Shown here: positions 35,392-44,177 of the stretch, piece after piece
How positions within the stretch are numbered: position 1 is the stretch's first letter
How the letters are laid out: every line of letters starts with the position of its first letter
Origin: Brucella daejeonensis
GTDB taxonomy: Bacteria; Pseudomonadota; Alphaproteobacteria; Rhizobiales; Rhizobiaceae
Assembly (NCBI RefSeq): GCF_014199265.1
Contig: NZ_JACIJG010000017.1
Span: 1-64,000, forward strand
Direction: 5' to 3'
DNA: 64,000 nt
Notes under the pieces: model-generated
Told to the model about the DNA's origin: nothing
What the model saw: the letters and a program-made list of their open reading frames with translations, nothing else
Database searches by the model: none
Translations under genes and position numbers: made by a program

Positions 35392-36330
35392 ATGATCCGC
35401 AAACTGGCATATGCCGCTGGCGCAATCATCGTGCTCGGAGCCGCTGCCTTCTGGATTTTGACCACGCCGCAGGGGGTGGACGAAATCGTGCTGGCTTCCA
35501 TGAAGCCCGGCGACCCGGCCAAAGGCGAGCGGGTATTCTGGGCAGGTGGCTGCGCCTCCTGCCATGCCGCGCCCGGCGCTTCGGACGATGCGCGCAAGGT
35601 GCTGGCGGGCGGGCATGAGCTGGCCTCGGATTTCGGCACTTTCGTGACGCCGAACATTTCTCCGTCGGAACAGGGGATCGGCGCGTGGACGTTGCAGGAT
35701 TTTGCCAATGCCATGCTGAAAGGCGTCGGCAGGCAGGGCGAGCATCTTTATCCGTCCTTCCCCTACACGTCCTATACGAAGATGCAGCCGCAGGATGTCG
35801 CGGATCTTTTCGCCTATATGAAGACGCTGCCGCCGTCGGATAACGTCGCGTCGCCGCACAGGCTCGGCTTTCCGTTCACCCTTCGGCGCGGCATCGGCCT
35901 TTGGAAGAAGCTCTACCTCTCCGATCGTCCGGCGGTGGAACTGGCCAATGCATCCGACACGGCGAAGCGCGGCCAATATCTGGCCGAAGCGCTCGGCCAT
36001 TGCGGCGAATGCCATACGCCGCGCAATGCGATTGGCGGTCTGGACAAGAGCCAATGGCTGGCGGGCGCGCTGTCGCCGGAAACCGGCAGCGACGGGAAAA
36101 AGGGCGTTGTGCCCAACATCACGCCCGGCGATGCCGGACTTGGAAGCTGGAGCGAAGGTGACATCGCCTATGCGCTGCAAAGCGGCTTCACGCCGGATTT
36201 CGACTCGCTCGGCGGCTCGATGACGGACGTGGTGGCGAACATGACCCATCTGGATGAAGCGGATCGCGATGCGATCGCCGCCTATCTGAAAGCCGTCCCG
36301 GCGCACCCGAACGGCTATCCGGCGCGTTGA
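35392..36330 (+). CDS. di-haem cytochrome c
   Basis: A 312-residue membrane-anchored cytochrome with an uncleaved-looking N-terminal helix (residues about 5-24) and two haem sites: GCASCHAAPG (about 55) and HCGECHTPRN (about 205), each with a later methionine candidate. It resembles the cytochrome subunits of alcohol or gluconate dehydrogenases, but no dehydrogenase gene is adjacent. With the class II cytochrome upstream it probably forms an electron-transfer pair. Confidence 0.9.
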   Translation: MIRKLAYAAGAIIVLGAAAFWILTTPQGVDEIVLASMKPGDPAKGERVFWAGGCASCHAAPGASDDARKVLAGGHELASDFGTFVTPNISPSEQGIGAWTLQDFANAMLKGVGRQGEHLYPSFPYTSYTKMQPQDVADLFAYMKTLPPSDNVASPHRLGFPFTLRRGIGLWKKLYLSDRPAVELANASDTAKRGQYLAEALGHCGECHTPRNAIGGLDKSQWLAGALSPETGSDGKKGVVPNITPGDAGLGSWSEGDIAYALQSGFTPDFDSLGGSMTDVVANMTHLDEADRDAIAAYLKAVPAHPNGYPAR

Positions 36331-36423
36331 GGGCGGGCCGCCCGGCCACGGCTTTTCCTTGTCGTGACGGGAAGCGGCGTTTATACCGTATGAAATAGTT
36401 AAACAGAGGGAGCAAGCCGCCTG

Positions 36424-37935
36424 ATGACTGCCGAAGACGCTATTTTCCTTGGCGCGAGCCGCAAGCCCGACGACTCCTACCAGCAGCCGGAATATCTTGC
36501 GCTGAAATACGGCAACAGGCACGGCCTCGTTACCGGCGCGACCGGTACGGGCAAGACGGTCACGCTGCAAGTTCTGGCCGAAAGCTTTTCGGCGGCGGGC
36601 GTTCCGGTTTTCTGTGCCGACATCAAGGGCGATCTTTCCGGCATCGGTGCGGTCGGGGTGCAGAATGACGGGCTTCTCAAGCGCGCTGCGGACATAAAGC
36701 TCGATCCCTATGAAATGCGCGCCGCGCCGGTGATCTTCTGGGATATTTTCGGAGAGCAGGGCCATCCCGTGCGCGCCACCATTTCCGAGATGGGACCGCT
36801 GCTTCTCTCGCGCCTCATGAACCTCACCGACGCGCAGGAAGGCGTACTCAACATCGCCTTCCGGATGGCCGACGAGGAAGGACTCCTGCTGCTCGATCTG
36901 AAGGATTTGCAGGCGATCCTCGCGGAAATGGCCGAGCGTTCGACGGAACTGTCCGGCAAATACGGCAATGTCAACAAGACCTCGGTGGGCGCGATCCAGC
37001 GTTCGCTGCTGGTGCTGGACCAGCAGGGCGGCACGAACTTCTTCGGCGAACCGGCGCTGCGCATCGCCGATCTCATGCGCACGACCACGGACGGGCGCGG
37101 CATGATCAGCGTGCTTGCGGCTGACAAGCTGATGATGAATCCGCGCCTCTATTCCACTTTCCTGCTCTGGCTGATGTCGGAACTGTTCGAGGAACTGCCG
37201 GAAGTCGGCGATCCCGACAAGCCGAAGCTCGTCTTCTTCTTCGATGAAGCGCATCTTCTCTTCGATGAAGCGCCGAAGGCCCTGATCGACCGGGTCGAAC
37301 AGGTGGTGCGCCTGATCCGTTCCAAGGGCGTCGGCGTCTATTTCGTCACGCAGAACCCGCTCGACGTGCCGGAAACGGTGCTGGCCCAGCTCGGCAATCG
37401 CGTCCAGCATGCGCTGCGCGCCTATACGCCGCGCGAGACCAATGCCGTGAAGACCGCAGCCGATACGTTCCGCCCCAACCCGGACTTCAACACGTTTGAG
37501 GCAATCACCAATCTCGCCACCGGCGAGGCTCTGGTTTCGACGCTTCAGGCCAAGGGCGTTCCCTCCATCGTCCAGCGCACGCTGATCCGTCCGCCATCCT
37601 CGCGCATCGGACCGCTGACGCCGGACGAACGCGCAAAGATCGTCGCCGCAAGTCCCGTTGCCGGTCAGTACGACCAAACGGTCGACCGCGATTCCGCTTT
37701 CGAAATGCTGGCGCGCAAGGCGCAGAATGCTGCGGCAGCGCAGCAGAAGAGCAAGGAAGAGCAAGAAGGCGGCGGCGGTATTCTCGGCGATCTCGTCGGC
37801 ACCGCGCTCGGCACCGGTCGCCGCTCGGGCCGCCAGACCGTGGCGGAAGCCGCCATGAAGTCCGTCGTGCGCTCGGTCGGCAATTCGCTCGGTCGCGCGC
37901 TGGTGCGCGGAATTCTCGGCAGTTTCAGAAGGTGA
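36424..37935 (+). CDS. HerA-like ATPase, DUF853 family
   Basis: A 503-residue ATPase of the YjgR/DUF853 group. Walker A is GATGTGKT (38-45), Walker B is in KLVFFFDEAHLLF (about 262-274), followed by arginine-rich sensor sequences (VVRLIRSKGVGVYFVTQNPLDVPETV). The C-terminal 100 residues are low-complexity (Ala/Gln-rich, then GGGGILGDLVGTALGTGRRSGR), which may bind DNA or partners. The function of the family is poorly known. Stop followed by octamer repeats. Confidence 0.92.
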   Translation: MTAEDAIFLGASRKPDDSYQQPEYLALKYGNRHGLVTGATGTGKTVTLQVLAESFSAAGVPVFCADIKGDLSGIGAVGVQNDGLLKRAADIKLDPYEMRAAPVIFWDIFGEQGHPVRATISEMGPLLLSRLMNLTDAQEGVLNIAFRMADEEGLLLLDLKDLQAILAEMAERSTELSGKYGNVNKTSVGAIQRSLLVLDQQGGTNFFGEPALRIADLMRTTTDGRGMISVLAADKLMMNPRLYSTFLLWLMSELFEELPEVGDPDKPKLVFFFDEAHLLFDEAPKALIDRVEQVVRLIRSKGVGVYFVTQNPLDVPETVLAQLGNRVQHALRAYTPRETNAVKTAADTFRPNPDFNTFEAITNLATGEALVSTLQAKGVPSIVQRTLIRPPSSRIGPLTPDERAKIVAASPVAGQYDQTVDRDSAFEMLARKAQNAAAAQQKSKEEQEGGGGILGDLVGTALGTGRRSGRQTVAEAAMKSVVRSVGNSLGRALVRGILGSFRR

Positions 37936-37940
37936 TTTAG

Positions 37941-37996
37941 GGGAGTAAGGGAGTAAGGGAGTAAGGGAGTAAGGGAGTAAGGGAGTAAGGGAGTAG
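37941..37996. repeat. octamer array GGGAGTAA, seven units
   Basis: Seven tandem 8-bp units (GGGAGTAA, last one ending TAG) start 5 bp after the stop of the HerA-like gene. A reverse-strand array of a related octamer follows at 38058-38145. Between them is a small inverted repeat (CAAGGCAA / TTGCCTTG). Confidence 0.9.
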
Positions 37997-38057
37997 AATT
38001 ACTTATTCTCGATCAAGGCAAATATTTTACTTGCCTTGTCCACCACTTGCTCGCACC

Positions 38058-38145
38058 CTATTCCCCTATTCCCCTATTCCCCTATTCCCCTATTCCCCTA
38101 TTCCCCTATTCCCCTATTCCCCTATTCCCCTATTCCCCTATTCCC
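38058..38145. repeat. octamer array CTATTCCC, eleven units
   Basis: Eleven tandem 8-bp units, CTATTCCC, reverse complement GGGAATAG, so this array mirrors the one at 37941-37996. It ends 7 bp before the stop codon of the L,D-transpeptidase gene. RNA from either strand could fold into a long imperfect hairpin. Length variation between strains is likely. Confidence 0.9.
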
Positions 38146-38151
38146 CTAACT

Positions 38152-38868
38152 TCACATTACCAGAATCGGCGATTTCCCCGGCACGCGATCGTAGAGATCG
38201 ATGATGTCCTGATTGAGGAAGCGCACGCAGCCCGAAGAGACCGCCTTGCCGATGGACCACCATTCCGGATTGCCGTGCAGGCGGTACAGCGTGTCCTTGC
38301 CGTCCTGGAAGATATAGAGCGCGCGGGCGCCAAGCGGGTTCTTCAGGCCCGGAGCCATGCCGCCGTTCTTCGCGCTGTACTGCGTGAGTTCCGGCTGGCG
38401 GGCGATCATTTCATCCGGCGGGGTCCAGCGCGGCCACTGGCGCTTGTACTGGATCACCGCGCGGCCCGACCATGCAAAGCCCTCGCGACCGATGCCGACG
38501 CCGTAACGCATTGCCTGACCGTTTTCGAGGACGAGATAGCAGAAGCGATTGCCGGTATCGATGACGATCGTGCCCGGCAGTTCGCCGGTCGGGTCCTGCA
38601 CCACCTGACGCAGATAGCGCTTGTCCATCTTCTGGATCGGGATCGCCGGAAGCTGGAAGCCGCCATCCTCGACGGAGGCGTACATCTGCGCCCAGCCGCC
38701 ATAGGAAGCGTCCACATTGGCTCGCGGGGTGCGGTTGATCGGATTGCCCGACTGATCCACATCGATGATTGGAACATTCTGCCCCAACTGAGCGCAACCG
38801 GCCAGGCCGGCGGCCGCTGTCGCTGTCATTGCCGTCAGGAAAGAACGGCGGGTAAGGGTCGTTTGCAT
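38152..38868 (-). CDS. L,D-transpeptidase (YkuD family)
   Basis: A 238-residue lipoprotein-like or Tat-exported enzyme: LTRRSFLTAMTATAAAGLAGCA has a twin-arginine motif and a lipobox-like LAGC. The YkuD domain (about 105-238) ends with the catalytic RLHGNPEWWSIGKAVSSGCVRFLN, His near 198 and Cys214. These enzymes cross-link peptidoglycan 3-3 or attach lipoproteins. It is convergent with the HerA-like gene across the octamer arrays. Confidence 0.93.
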   Translation of the reverse strand: MQTTLTRRSFLTAMTATAAAGLAGCAQLGQNVPIIDVDQSGNPINRTPRANVDASYGGWAQMYASVEDGGFQLPAIPIQKMDKRYLRQVVQDPTGELPGTIVIDTGNRFCYLVLENGQAMRYGVGIGREGFAWSGRAVIQYKRQWPRWTPPDEMIARQPELTQYSAKNGGMAPGLKNPLGARALYIFQDGKDTLYRLHGNPEWWSIGKAVSSGCVRFLNQDIIDLYDRVPGKSPILVM

Positions 38869-39161
38869 ATGAAAACCAGTTTAGTGACGGGAGGGGTTAC
38901 AGATACACATTCAGGGTTAACGAATTGCGACCCGACCAATTGTGGCAGATCCGCGGCGAGCCGTCGAAACTGCCGTAAAAGGCCGTTTCCGGTGATTGGT
39001 TGGACGGAAAACGCCCCAGAATTGTGGCATACACCCGGTCGCAATGGGGCCTAAACGTGGCGAAAGGCCCCCTATGCGGGTCGTGTTGCAGCCGCGACAC
39101 AATTTCAGGCGCAGGAAGCGGCTATCGACAAAACCTGTCGGTTCAACTTTTGGTGAACGGT

Positions 39162-39815
39162 TCAGTCGAGCAGTTGCAGGCTCGGCAGAATGAGCGCCGG
39201 AGCGAATTGCCGGTACTCATCGGGCTGGTTGGAGCGATTGACCCAGACCCCGCGCATACCGAACCGCACCGCCCCCGCCACATCCCAGCGATTGGACGAC
39301 TGGAAGGAGATCGCCGAGGGATAGAGCCGCCACTGCATGGTAATGAGTTCGTAGACCGCCGGTGCGGTCTTGTATTTCTGCACCGTATCGACCGAAATCA
39401 CATCGTCGAGCAGCACGTCGAGTGCTGCCGAGCGAACGGCGGATTCCAGCATCGCCGGCGATCCGTTCGACAGGATGGCAAGCCGTGCGCCCTTTTCCTT
39501 CAGGCTTTTGAGGGCGGCAGGCACTTCCGGGTAGCAATCGAGTTTCCAATAGGCGTCGAGCAGATCGCCGCGCAGCGCCGGATCGACGGAAGGATAGCGC
39601 GCAAATGCGAAATCGAGCGATTCCTCCGTCAGTTTCCAGAAATCGCTATAAGCGCCCATCAGGCTCAGCACCCAGGAATATTCGAGCTGCTTTGCCCGCC
39701 ACAGTTCGGAAAATGCCCGCCCGTCCGGCCCGGCCTTGTCCGCATGTCGCCGCACCGCCGAGTGGACATCGAACAATGTGCCATAAGCGTCGAAGACGTA
39801 AGAACTGTAGGACAC
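39162..39815 (-). CDS. HAD-superfamily type II haloacid dehalogenase-like hydrolase
   Basis: A 217-residue enzyme. HAD motif I is FDAYGTLFD (Asp9), motif II is ILSNGSP, and motif III/IV lies around KYKTAPAVYELI and ISFQSSNRWDVAGA. The last differs from the canonical (SSNAWD) only slightly. It is typical of L-2-haloacid dehalogenases. Start: MSYSSYVFDAYG. It is divergent from the superoxide dismutase gene. Confidence 0.92.
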   Translation of the reverse strand: MSYSSYVFDAYGTLFDVHSAVRRHADKAGPDGRAFSELWRAKQLEYSWVLSLMGAYSDFWKLTEESLDFAFARYPSVDPALRGDLLDAYWKLDCYPEVPAALKSLKEKGARLAILSNGSPAMLESAVRSAALDVLLDDVISVDTVQKYKTAPAVYELITMQWRLYPSAISFQSSNRWDVAGAVRFGMRGVWVNRSNQPDEYRQFAPALILPSLQLLD

Positions 39816-40034
39816 CGTTTCCTCCCTTGAAGTGCGGCCCGTGCCGCGATGCGGATAATTGAGTTTTGCGTCATCTTACTGTGATTTCAATAATAATTCA
39901 TTGTCTTGAAGCTGAATTGCTCATTGACGCCATTGCCGCCCGCACGGATGCGGCCTATGTAGAAACGGCACGCAAAGTTTTGGGGTATGTATCCGCTCTG
40001 CCCGCCGCAAGATGACAAATGAGGAGTGTTTCCA

Positions 40035-40631
40035 ATGGCTTTCGAACTGCCCGCCCTGCCGTATGACTACGATGCGCTTGCGCCCTTCATGTCGCGCGAG
40101 ACGCTCGAGCTTCATCACGACAAGCACCATCAGGCCTATGTCACCAACGGCAGCAAGCTGCTCGAAGGCTCCGGCCTCGAAGGCAAGAGCCTGGAAGAGA
40201 TCGTCAAGGAAAGCTACGGCAAGAACCAGGGCCTCTTCAACAATGCCGGCCAGCACTACAACCACATCCATTTCTGGAAGTGGATGAAGAAGGGCGGCGG
40301 CGGCAAGAAGCTGCCGGGCAAGCTTGAAAAGGCAATCGAGTCCGATCTCGGCGGCTACGACAAGTTCCGCGCAGACTTCATCGCCGCCGGTGTCGGCCAG
40401 TTCGGCTCGGGCTGGGCATGGCTCTCCGTCAAGAACGGCAAGCTTGAAATCTCCAAGACCCCGAACGGCGAAAACCCGCTCGTTCACGGCGCAACGCCGA
40501 TCCTCGGCGTCGATGTGTGGGAGCATTCCTATTATGTCGATTACCGCAACCTGCGCCCGAAATATCTGGAAGCCTTCGTCGACAGCCTCATCAACTGGGA
40601 ATATGTCGAGGAACTTTACGAAAAGGCCTGA
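40035..40631 (+). CDS. sodB: iron/manganese superoxide dismutase
   Basis: A 198-residue cytoplasmic superoxide dismutase. Metal ligands are His27 (LELHHDK), His77 (GQHYNHIHFW), Asp160 and His164 (DVWEHSYY). Gln73 beside His77 is the FeSOD arrangement, but some Brucella homologues are reported to use manganese, so metal use is open. GAGGAGTGTTTCCA precedes the ATG. A GC-rich terminator follows. Confidence 0.94.
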   Translation: MAFELPALPYDYDALAPFMSRETLELHHDKHHQAYVTNGSKLLEGSGLEGKSLEEIVKESYGKNQGLFNNAGQHYNHIHFWKWMKKGGGGKKLPGKLEKAIESDLGGYDKFRADFIAAGVGQFGSGWAWLSVKNGKLEISKTPNGENPLVHGATPILGVDVWEHSYYVDYRNLRPKYLEAFVDSLINWEYVEELYEKA

Positions 40632-40654
40632 TCCCTTTTCCGACCGATCCAAAA

Positions 40655-40680
40655 GAAAGCCCGCGTAACTGCGGGCTTTC
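40655..40680. terminator. bidirectional terminator between sodB and the MFS gene
   Basis: GAAAGCCCGC, a 6-nt loop and GCGGGCTTTC form a perfect 10-bp stem with A-rich left and T-rich right sides. It lies between two convergent genes and can serve both. Confidence 0.85.
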
Positions 40681-40682
40681 TA

Positions 40683-41984
40683 TTATGGCTTTTCCGTCAA
40701 TACCCGCACACCGACATGCCTTGCGCGCCCGGCACTCCAGCCGTTGATTGCCGCGCCCAGCCCCAGCAGGGCGAAGAACACGCCGCAGGCCGCAAAACTG
40801 CCCGTCGCGCTGTGGATCAAACCGACGACCAGCGGGCCGATGGCGGCAATCGTATAGCCGACGCATTGCGCCATGCCCGACAGATGCGCCGCCGTATGCG
40901 AATCCGGCGCGCGCAGCACGATCATCATCATCGCCGCCGCGATAAGACCGCCCTGCCCGATGCCCTGCACGACCGCCAGCCCCCAATAGGTCCATTGCGG
41001 CAGGTAGAGAAAACCGATCAGCGGCAGGGCCGCACAGCCGCAAAGCACGACATTGAGAAGGCTCTGGCTTTTCTGGCGGGTGGCGATTGACGGAACGGCG
41101 AGGCAGGTCACGACCTGCACCATGATCGAAAAGGAAACAAGGCCGCCCGCGGCAGCCGCGCTCAACCCCTGCTCGCGCAGGATCGGCGCCAGCCATCCAA
41201 ACCCGATATAGGCGGTAGAGGATTGCAGCCCCATGAACAGCGTCACCTGCCAGGCCAGCTTGTCCTTCCACAGGCCGATCACCCGAAAGCCCGAATGCGC
41301 CACATTATGCTTTGCACGCAGCGCCTGCGGCATCCACAGCACCAGCACGACCGCCGCCGGAACGGCCCAGAAGGCCAGAGCGAGGTTCCACGAGCCACCG
41401 AACATCTCCTTGATCGGAATGGTGAAACCGGCGGCGGAAGCCGCGCCGCCGCACAGCGCCATCGTATAGAGGCCCGTCATGATGGCTGCGGTTTTCGGGA
41501 AATCGCGCTTGACGACACCGGGCAAAAGCACATTGCCGGTGGCGATGGCGGCACCGGCCAGCGTCGCGCCGATATAGAGCGAGGAAAAGGTGCCAATCCC
41601 GCGAAGCGCGGTGCCGACGGTCAGCACCAGGAGCGCGAACAACAGCACGCGCTCGGCCCCGAAACGCTGTGCCAGACGCGGCGCGAAAGGAGCAAACAAG
41701 CCAAGGCAGACCACCGGCAGGGTGGTCAGCACGCCCGCCGCGATGGAGGACATGCCGGTCGCTTCGATGATTTCGGGCAGCAGAACCGAAACGCTGGAGA
41801 AAACGGGCCGGAGATTGGCCGCGATCAGCACGAGGCTCAATCCCAGAAGGATGCGGAGCGCCTTGCTCGGCGGCTGCTGGGCCGCAGGCGAGGGAATGCT
41901 GTCTGCCTCTGCATCGACCAGTGTTTCGGGCTGCATGAGTTCCAGACTTTCCATATCCCGCAATGCCGTATCCGTGTGGCTCAT
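40683..41984 (-). CDS. MFS transporter, CynX/NimT-like
   Basis: A 433-residue transporter with about 12 membrane segments after a 42-residue cytoplasmic N-terminus. The opening AANLRPVFSSVSVLLPEI is typical of the cyanate/2-nitroimidazole (CynX/NimT) group. The actual substrate is unknown. Its ATG overlaps the GntR regulator's stop by 4 bp, so regulator and transporter are co-transcribed; the ligand of the regulator is probably the cargo. Confidence 0.9.
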   Translation of the reverse strand: MSHTDTALRDMESLELMQPETLVDAEADSIPSPAAQQPPSKALRILLGLSLVLIAANLRPVFSSVSVLLPEIIEATGMSSIAAGVLTTLPVVCLGLFAPFAPRLAQRFGAERVLLFALLVLTVGTALRGIGTFSSLYIGATLAGAAIATGNVLLPGVVKRDFPKTAAIMTGLYTMALCGGAASAAGFTIPIKEMFGGSWNLALAFWAVPAAVVLVLWMPQALRAKHNVAHSGFRVIGLWKDKLAWQVTLFMGLQSSTAYIGFGWLAPILREQGLSAAAAGGLVSFSIMVQVVTCLAVPSIATRQKSQSLLNVVLCGCAALPLIGFLYLPQWTYWGLAVVQGIGQGGLIAAAMMMIVLRAPDSHTAAHLSGMAQCVGYTIAAIGPLVVGLIHSATGSFAACGVFFALLGLGAAINGWSAGRARHVGVRVLTEKP

Positions 41985-42658
41985 GATGCCAACAACCTTT
42001 CAAGTGCTTCAATCAGGGGGGCCATGAACCGGCGAACGGTCGCACTGGCTTCATCAGGGTCGCCTGCCGCGATGGCTTCCACGATCTGACGGTGCGCCTC
42101 GTCGCTCGGTTCGGGCAATTCGCCATCGAGCGTGGCTTCTATGGAATCGCGTATGGACGCGGAAAAAAGATTATAGACTTCGATAAGGGCGCTATTGCCC
42201 GAAGCGGCAACGATGGCTTCGTGAAAGGCAAAATCGCGGGCAACGAAGACCGACCGGTCGAGTTGATCGCGATTGCTGCGCTGCGCCAGCATTTTTTCCA
42301 GTTGCGCGATCGTTTCGGGCGTCGCGCGCAGGGCGGCAAGGCGCGCGGCTTCCGTTTCCAGAAGCGCCCGCGTTTCAAACCGGTCACGAAGGCTGGAATG
42401 ACGGATGCGGTCGAGGCTGCGCGACGCATCGGAGGTCGAACGGACATAGGTGCCCGAACCCTGACGCGTTTCGAGCATACCCTGCGCCACCAGCGCGCGC
42501 ACCGCCTCGCGCACCGTGCCCCGGCTGACGCCCAGCTTTGCGGAAAGCGCCGCTTCATTGGGAAGCTGATCGCCCACGGCCCAGCGGCCCGACATGATTT
42601 CCGTGCGCAACGACTGCATTGCCGCATCCGTCAGGCTCTTGCGGGATATTGCCTTCAT
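41981..42658 (-). CDS. GntR-family regulator, FadR/FCD subgroup
   Basis: A 225-residue regulator. The N-terminal winged helix includes MSGRWAVGDQLPNEAALSAKLGVSRGTVREAVRAL and GSGTYV. The C-terminal FCD ligand domain has RFETRALLETEAARLAA and HEAIVAASGNSALIEVY. A perfect palindrome just upstream (42671-42683) is a likely operator. It controls the MFS gene in the same transcript. Confidence 0.93.
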   Translation of the reverse strand: MKAISRKSLTDAAMQSLRTEIMSGRWAVGDQLPNEAALSAKLGVSRGTVREAVRALVAQGMLETRQGSGTYVRSTSDASRSLDRIRHSSLRDRFETRALLETEAARLAALRATPETIAQLEKMLAQRSNRDQLDRSVFVARDFAFHEAIVAASGNSALIEVYNLFSASIRDSIEATLDGELPEPSDEAHRQIVEAIAAGDPDEASATVRRFMAPLIEALERLLAS

Positions 42659-42670
42659 GTTTTCACCAAA

Positions 42671-42683
42671 GTCATCGGATGAC
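42671..42683. promoter_or_regulatory. probable GntR operator
   Basis: The palindrome GTCATCGGATGAC lies 13 bp before the gntR start codon. FCD-type regulators bind similar short palindromes. The placement fits self-repression. Confidence 0.55.
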
Positions 42684-42830
42684 TTGATGAATTAGCGATC
42701 GATGGCGGCTCTGTCAACGGTGGAACGCGTCTTCGTGCCGGGGGTGGCGCCGACTGCCGCATTCCGTTAATAATTCTGGCGCAAAGTGCCCCTTTGAGGA
42801 TAACACCCATTCGAGACTTCAGGTGCCAGC

Positions 42831-43823
42831 ATGATCACGCTCTACAGCCTTTCCGGAGACCACCTCACATCGGTGGAGGCCGAACCGGGAACTCCCCTGC
42901 CTGAGAACGTGATCTGGATCGACCTTTTTGCTCCCGGTGTGAACGAGGACAGCATTATCGAGGCATGGACGGGAATTTCGATCCCGACACGCGAGGACAT
43001 GACGGAAATCGAGGAATCGAGCCGCTTCTATATGGAGAGCGGCGCGCAATATCTCACGGTGCCGATCCTGCACGCCGTCGACCTCGACCACAGGGAACTG
43101 GCGCCGGTCACCTTCATCCTGCATGGAATGCGGCTGATAACGGTGCGCTACGCCAATCCGAAGTCGTTCACGACCTATGTGATGCGTTCCACCAGACCGG
43201 GCAACGGTCTCATTTCGGCCAAGTGCTCGGGACTCTCGATCATGCTGGGCATTACCGAGGCCACGACGAACCGCCTTGCCGATATTCTGGAAGGCGTTGC
43301 GGGCAAGATCGATGCGGCGTCGCACTCCATCTATCGTCGCCAGCCCAAGGCGCGCCCAATGACGACGCAGGATTTCCGGCACATACTGACGCAGATCGGC
43401 GGACAGGGAACCTTTCTCTCGCGGATGCGGGAAAGCCTCGCAGGCATCAGCCGCATGCTGGTCTATCTGTCGGCAACCAGCAATCCCGCTTCCGGCAAGA
43501 AGGAAACGCGGAGCTGGATCAAGTCGCTGGAGCGTGACACGCAATCGCTGACCGCCTATGTAGACTTTCTGTCCAACAAGGTGACATTCCTGCTCGACAC
43601 CATCGTCGGCCTGATCTCGGTCGAACAGAATGCCATCATCAAGATATTTTCGGTGGCGGCGGTCGGCTTCATGCCGCCGACGCTGGTGGCTTCCATCTAC
43701 GGCATGAATTTTTCCTTCATGCCGGAGCTGAACTCGCCCTGGGGCTATCCGATGGCTCTGGGCCTGATGGTCGCCTCGGCCCTGCTGCCGCTTTATTATT
43801 TCCGCCGGAAAGGTTGGCTGTAA
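42831..43823 (+). CDS. corA: CorA-family magnesium/cobalt transporter
   Basis: A 330-residue ion channel. The N-terminal cytoplasmic domain (about 1-240) is followed by two transmembrane helices; the signature YGMN is at the end of the first one (SIYGMNFSFMPEL). C-terminus YYFRRKGWL is basic. It stands alone, divergent from the gntR gene. Confidence 0.95.
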   Translation: MITLYSLSGDHLTSVEAEPGTPLPENVIWIDLFAPGVNEDSIIEAWTGISIPTREDMTEIEESSRFYMESGAQYLTVPILHAVDLDHRELAPVTFILHGMRLITVRYANPKSFTTYVMRSTRPGNGLISAKCSGLSIMLGITEATTNRLADILEGVAGKIDAASHSIYRRQPKARPMTTQDFRHILTQIGGQGTFLSRMRESLAGISRMLVYLSATSNPASGKKETRSWIKSLERDTQSLTAYVDFLSNKVTFLLDTIVGLISVEQNAIIKIFSVAAVGFMPPTLVASIYGMNFSFMPELNSPWGYPMALGLMVASALLPLYYFRRKGWL

Positions 43824-43883
43824 AAGCCTTGAAACACTCATTGATTGCATTTATCATCACTAGACAATCTTAGGGTGGTAATC

Positions 43884-44111
43884 ATGCGTATCATGCTGGA
43901 GGCCGTGGGAGATGACGTCGGCTTCGTTCTCCCCGAGCATATACTTGAAATGTTGGGGGCAAAGACCGGCGACACACTCAAGTTAACCGAATTTCCAGAC
44001 GGCTTTTCGATTGAGTTGTCAGACGAAACATTTGAACGGCAGACGGCATTGCTGGGCTATCAACCCGAGCGGTGCAAGTTCAATCTTCATAAGATTGAGC
44101 ACGATGCGTAG
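43884..44111 (+). CDS. AbrB/MazE-type DNA-binding protein, toxin partner not seen
   Basis: A 75-residue SpoVT/AbrB-fold protein: MRIMLEAVGDDVGFVLPEHILEMLGAKTGDTLKLTEFPDGFSIEL is the swapped-hairpin DNA-binding domain of MazE/antitoxin type. The C-terminus (FERQTALLGYQPERCKFNLHKIEHDA) is short and does not look like the usual toxin-binding tail. AGGGTGG precedes the ATG. No toxin frame follows before the palindrome at 44136. It may be an orphan antitoxin or decayed module. Confidence 0.8.
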   Translation: MRIMLEAVGDDVGFVLPEHILEMLGAKTGDTLKLTEFPDGFSIELSDETFERQTALLGYQPERCKFNLHKIEHDA

Positions 44112-44135
44112 TTTCCTTAGTTTAGGTCCTGATCC

Positions 44136-44177
44136 TAGAGCGTCCCTTGTGCATCCATAAGGACGCACGGCGCTCTA
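44136..44177. repeat. TAGAGCG-bounded palindrome
   Basis: TAGAGCG at 44136-44142 and CGCTCTA at 44171-44177 are inverted, with a weaker inner stem (GTGC...GCAC). The right end is the stop codon (TAG on the minus strand) of the GreA/GreB-family gene. Confidence 0.8.

Noticed and set aside
35365-37764. A 799-codon open frame on the minus strand over two cytochrome genes and the HerA-like ATPase gene
   Set aside because: It is antisense to clear genes, has no family motifs, and arises from high GC in the wobble positions of the real genes.
37941-38145. CRISPR array
   Set aside because: Units are 8 bp with no spacers, and no cas genes are present.
38047-39054. A 335-codon plus-strand frame starting with a repeated PYSPIPLF-type peptide
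   Set aside because: The repeat peptide is just the translated octamer array; the rest is antisense to the L,D-transpeptidase.
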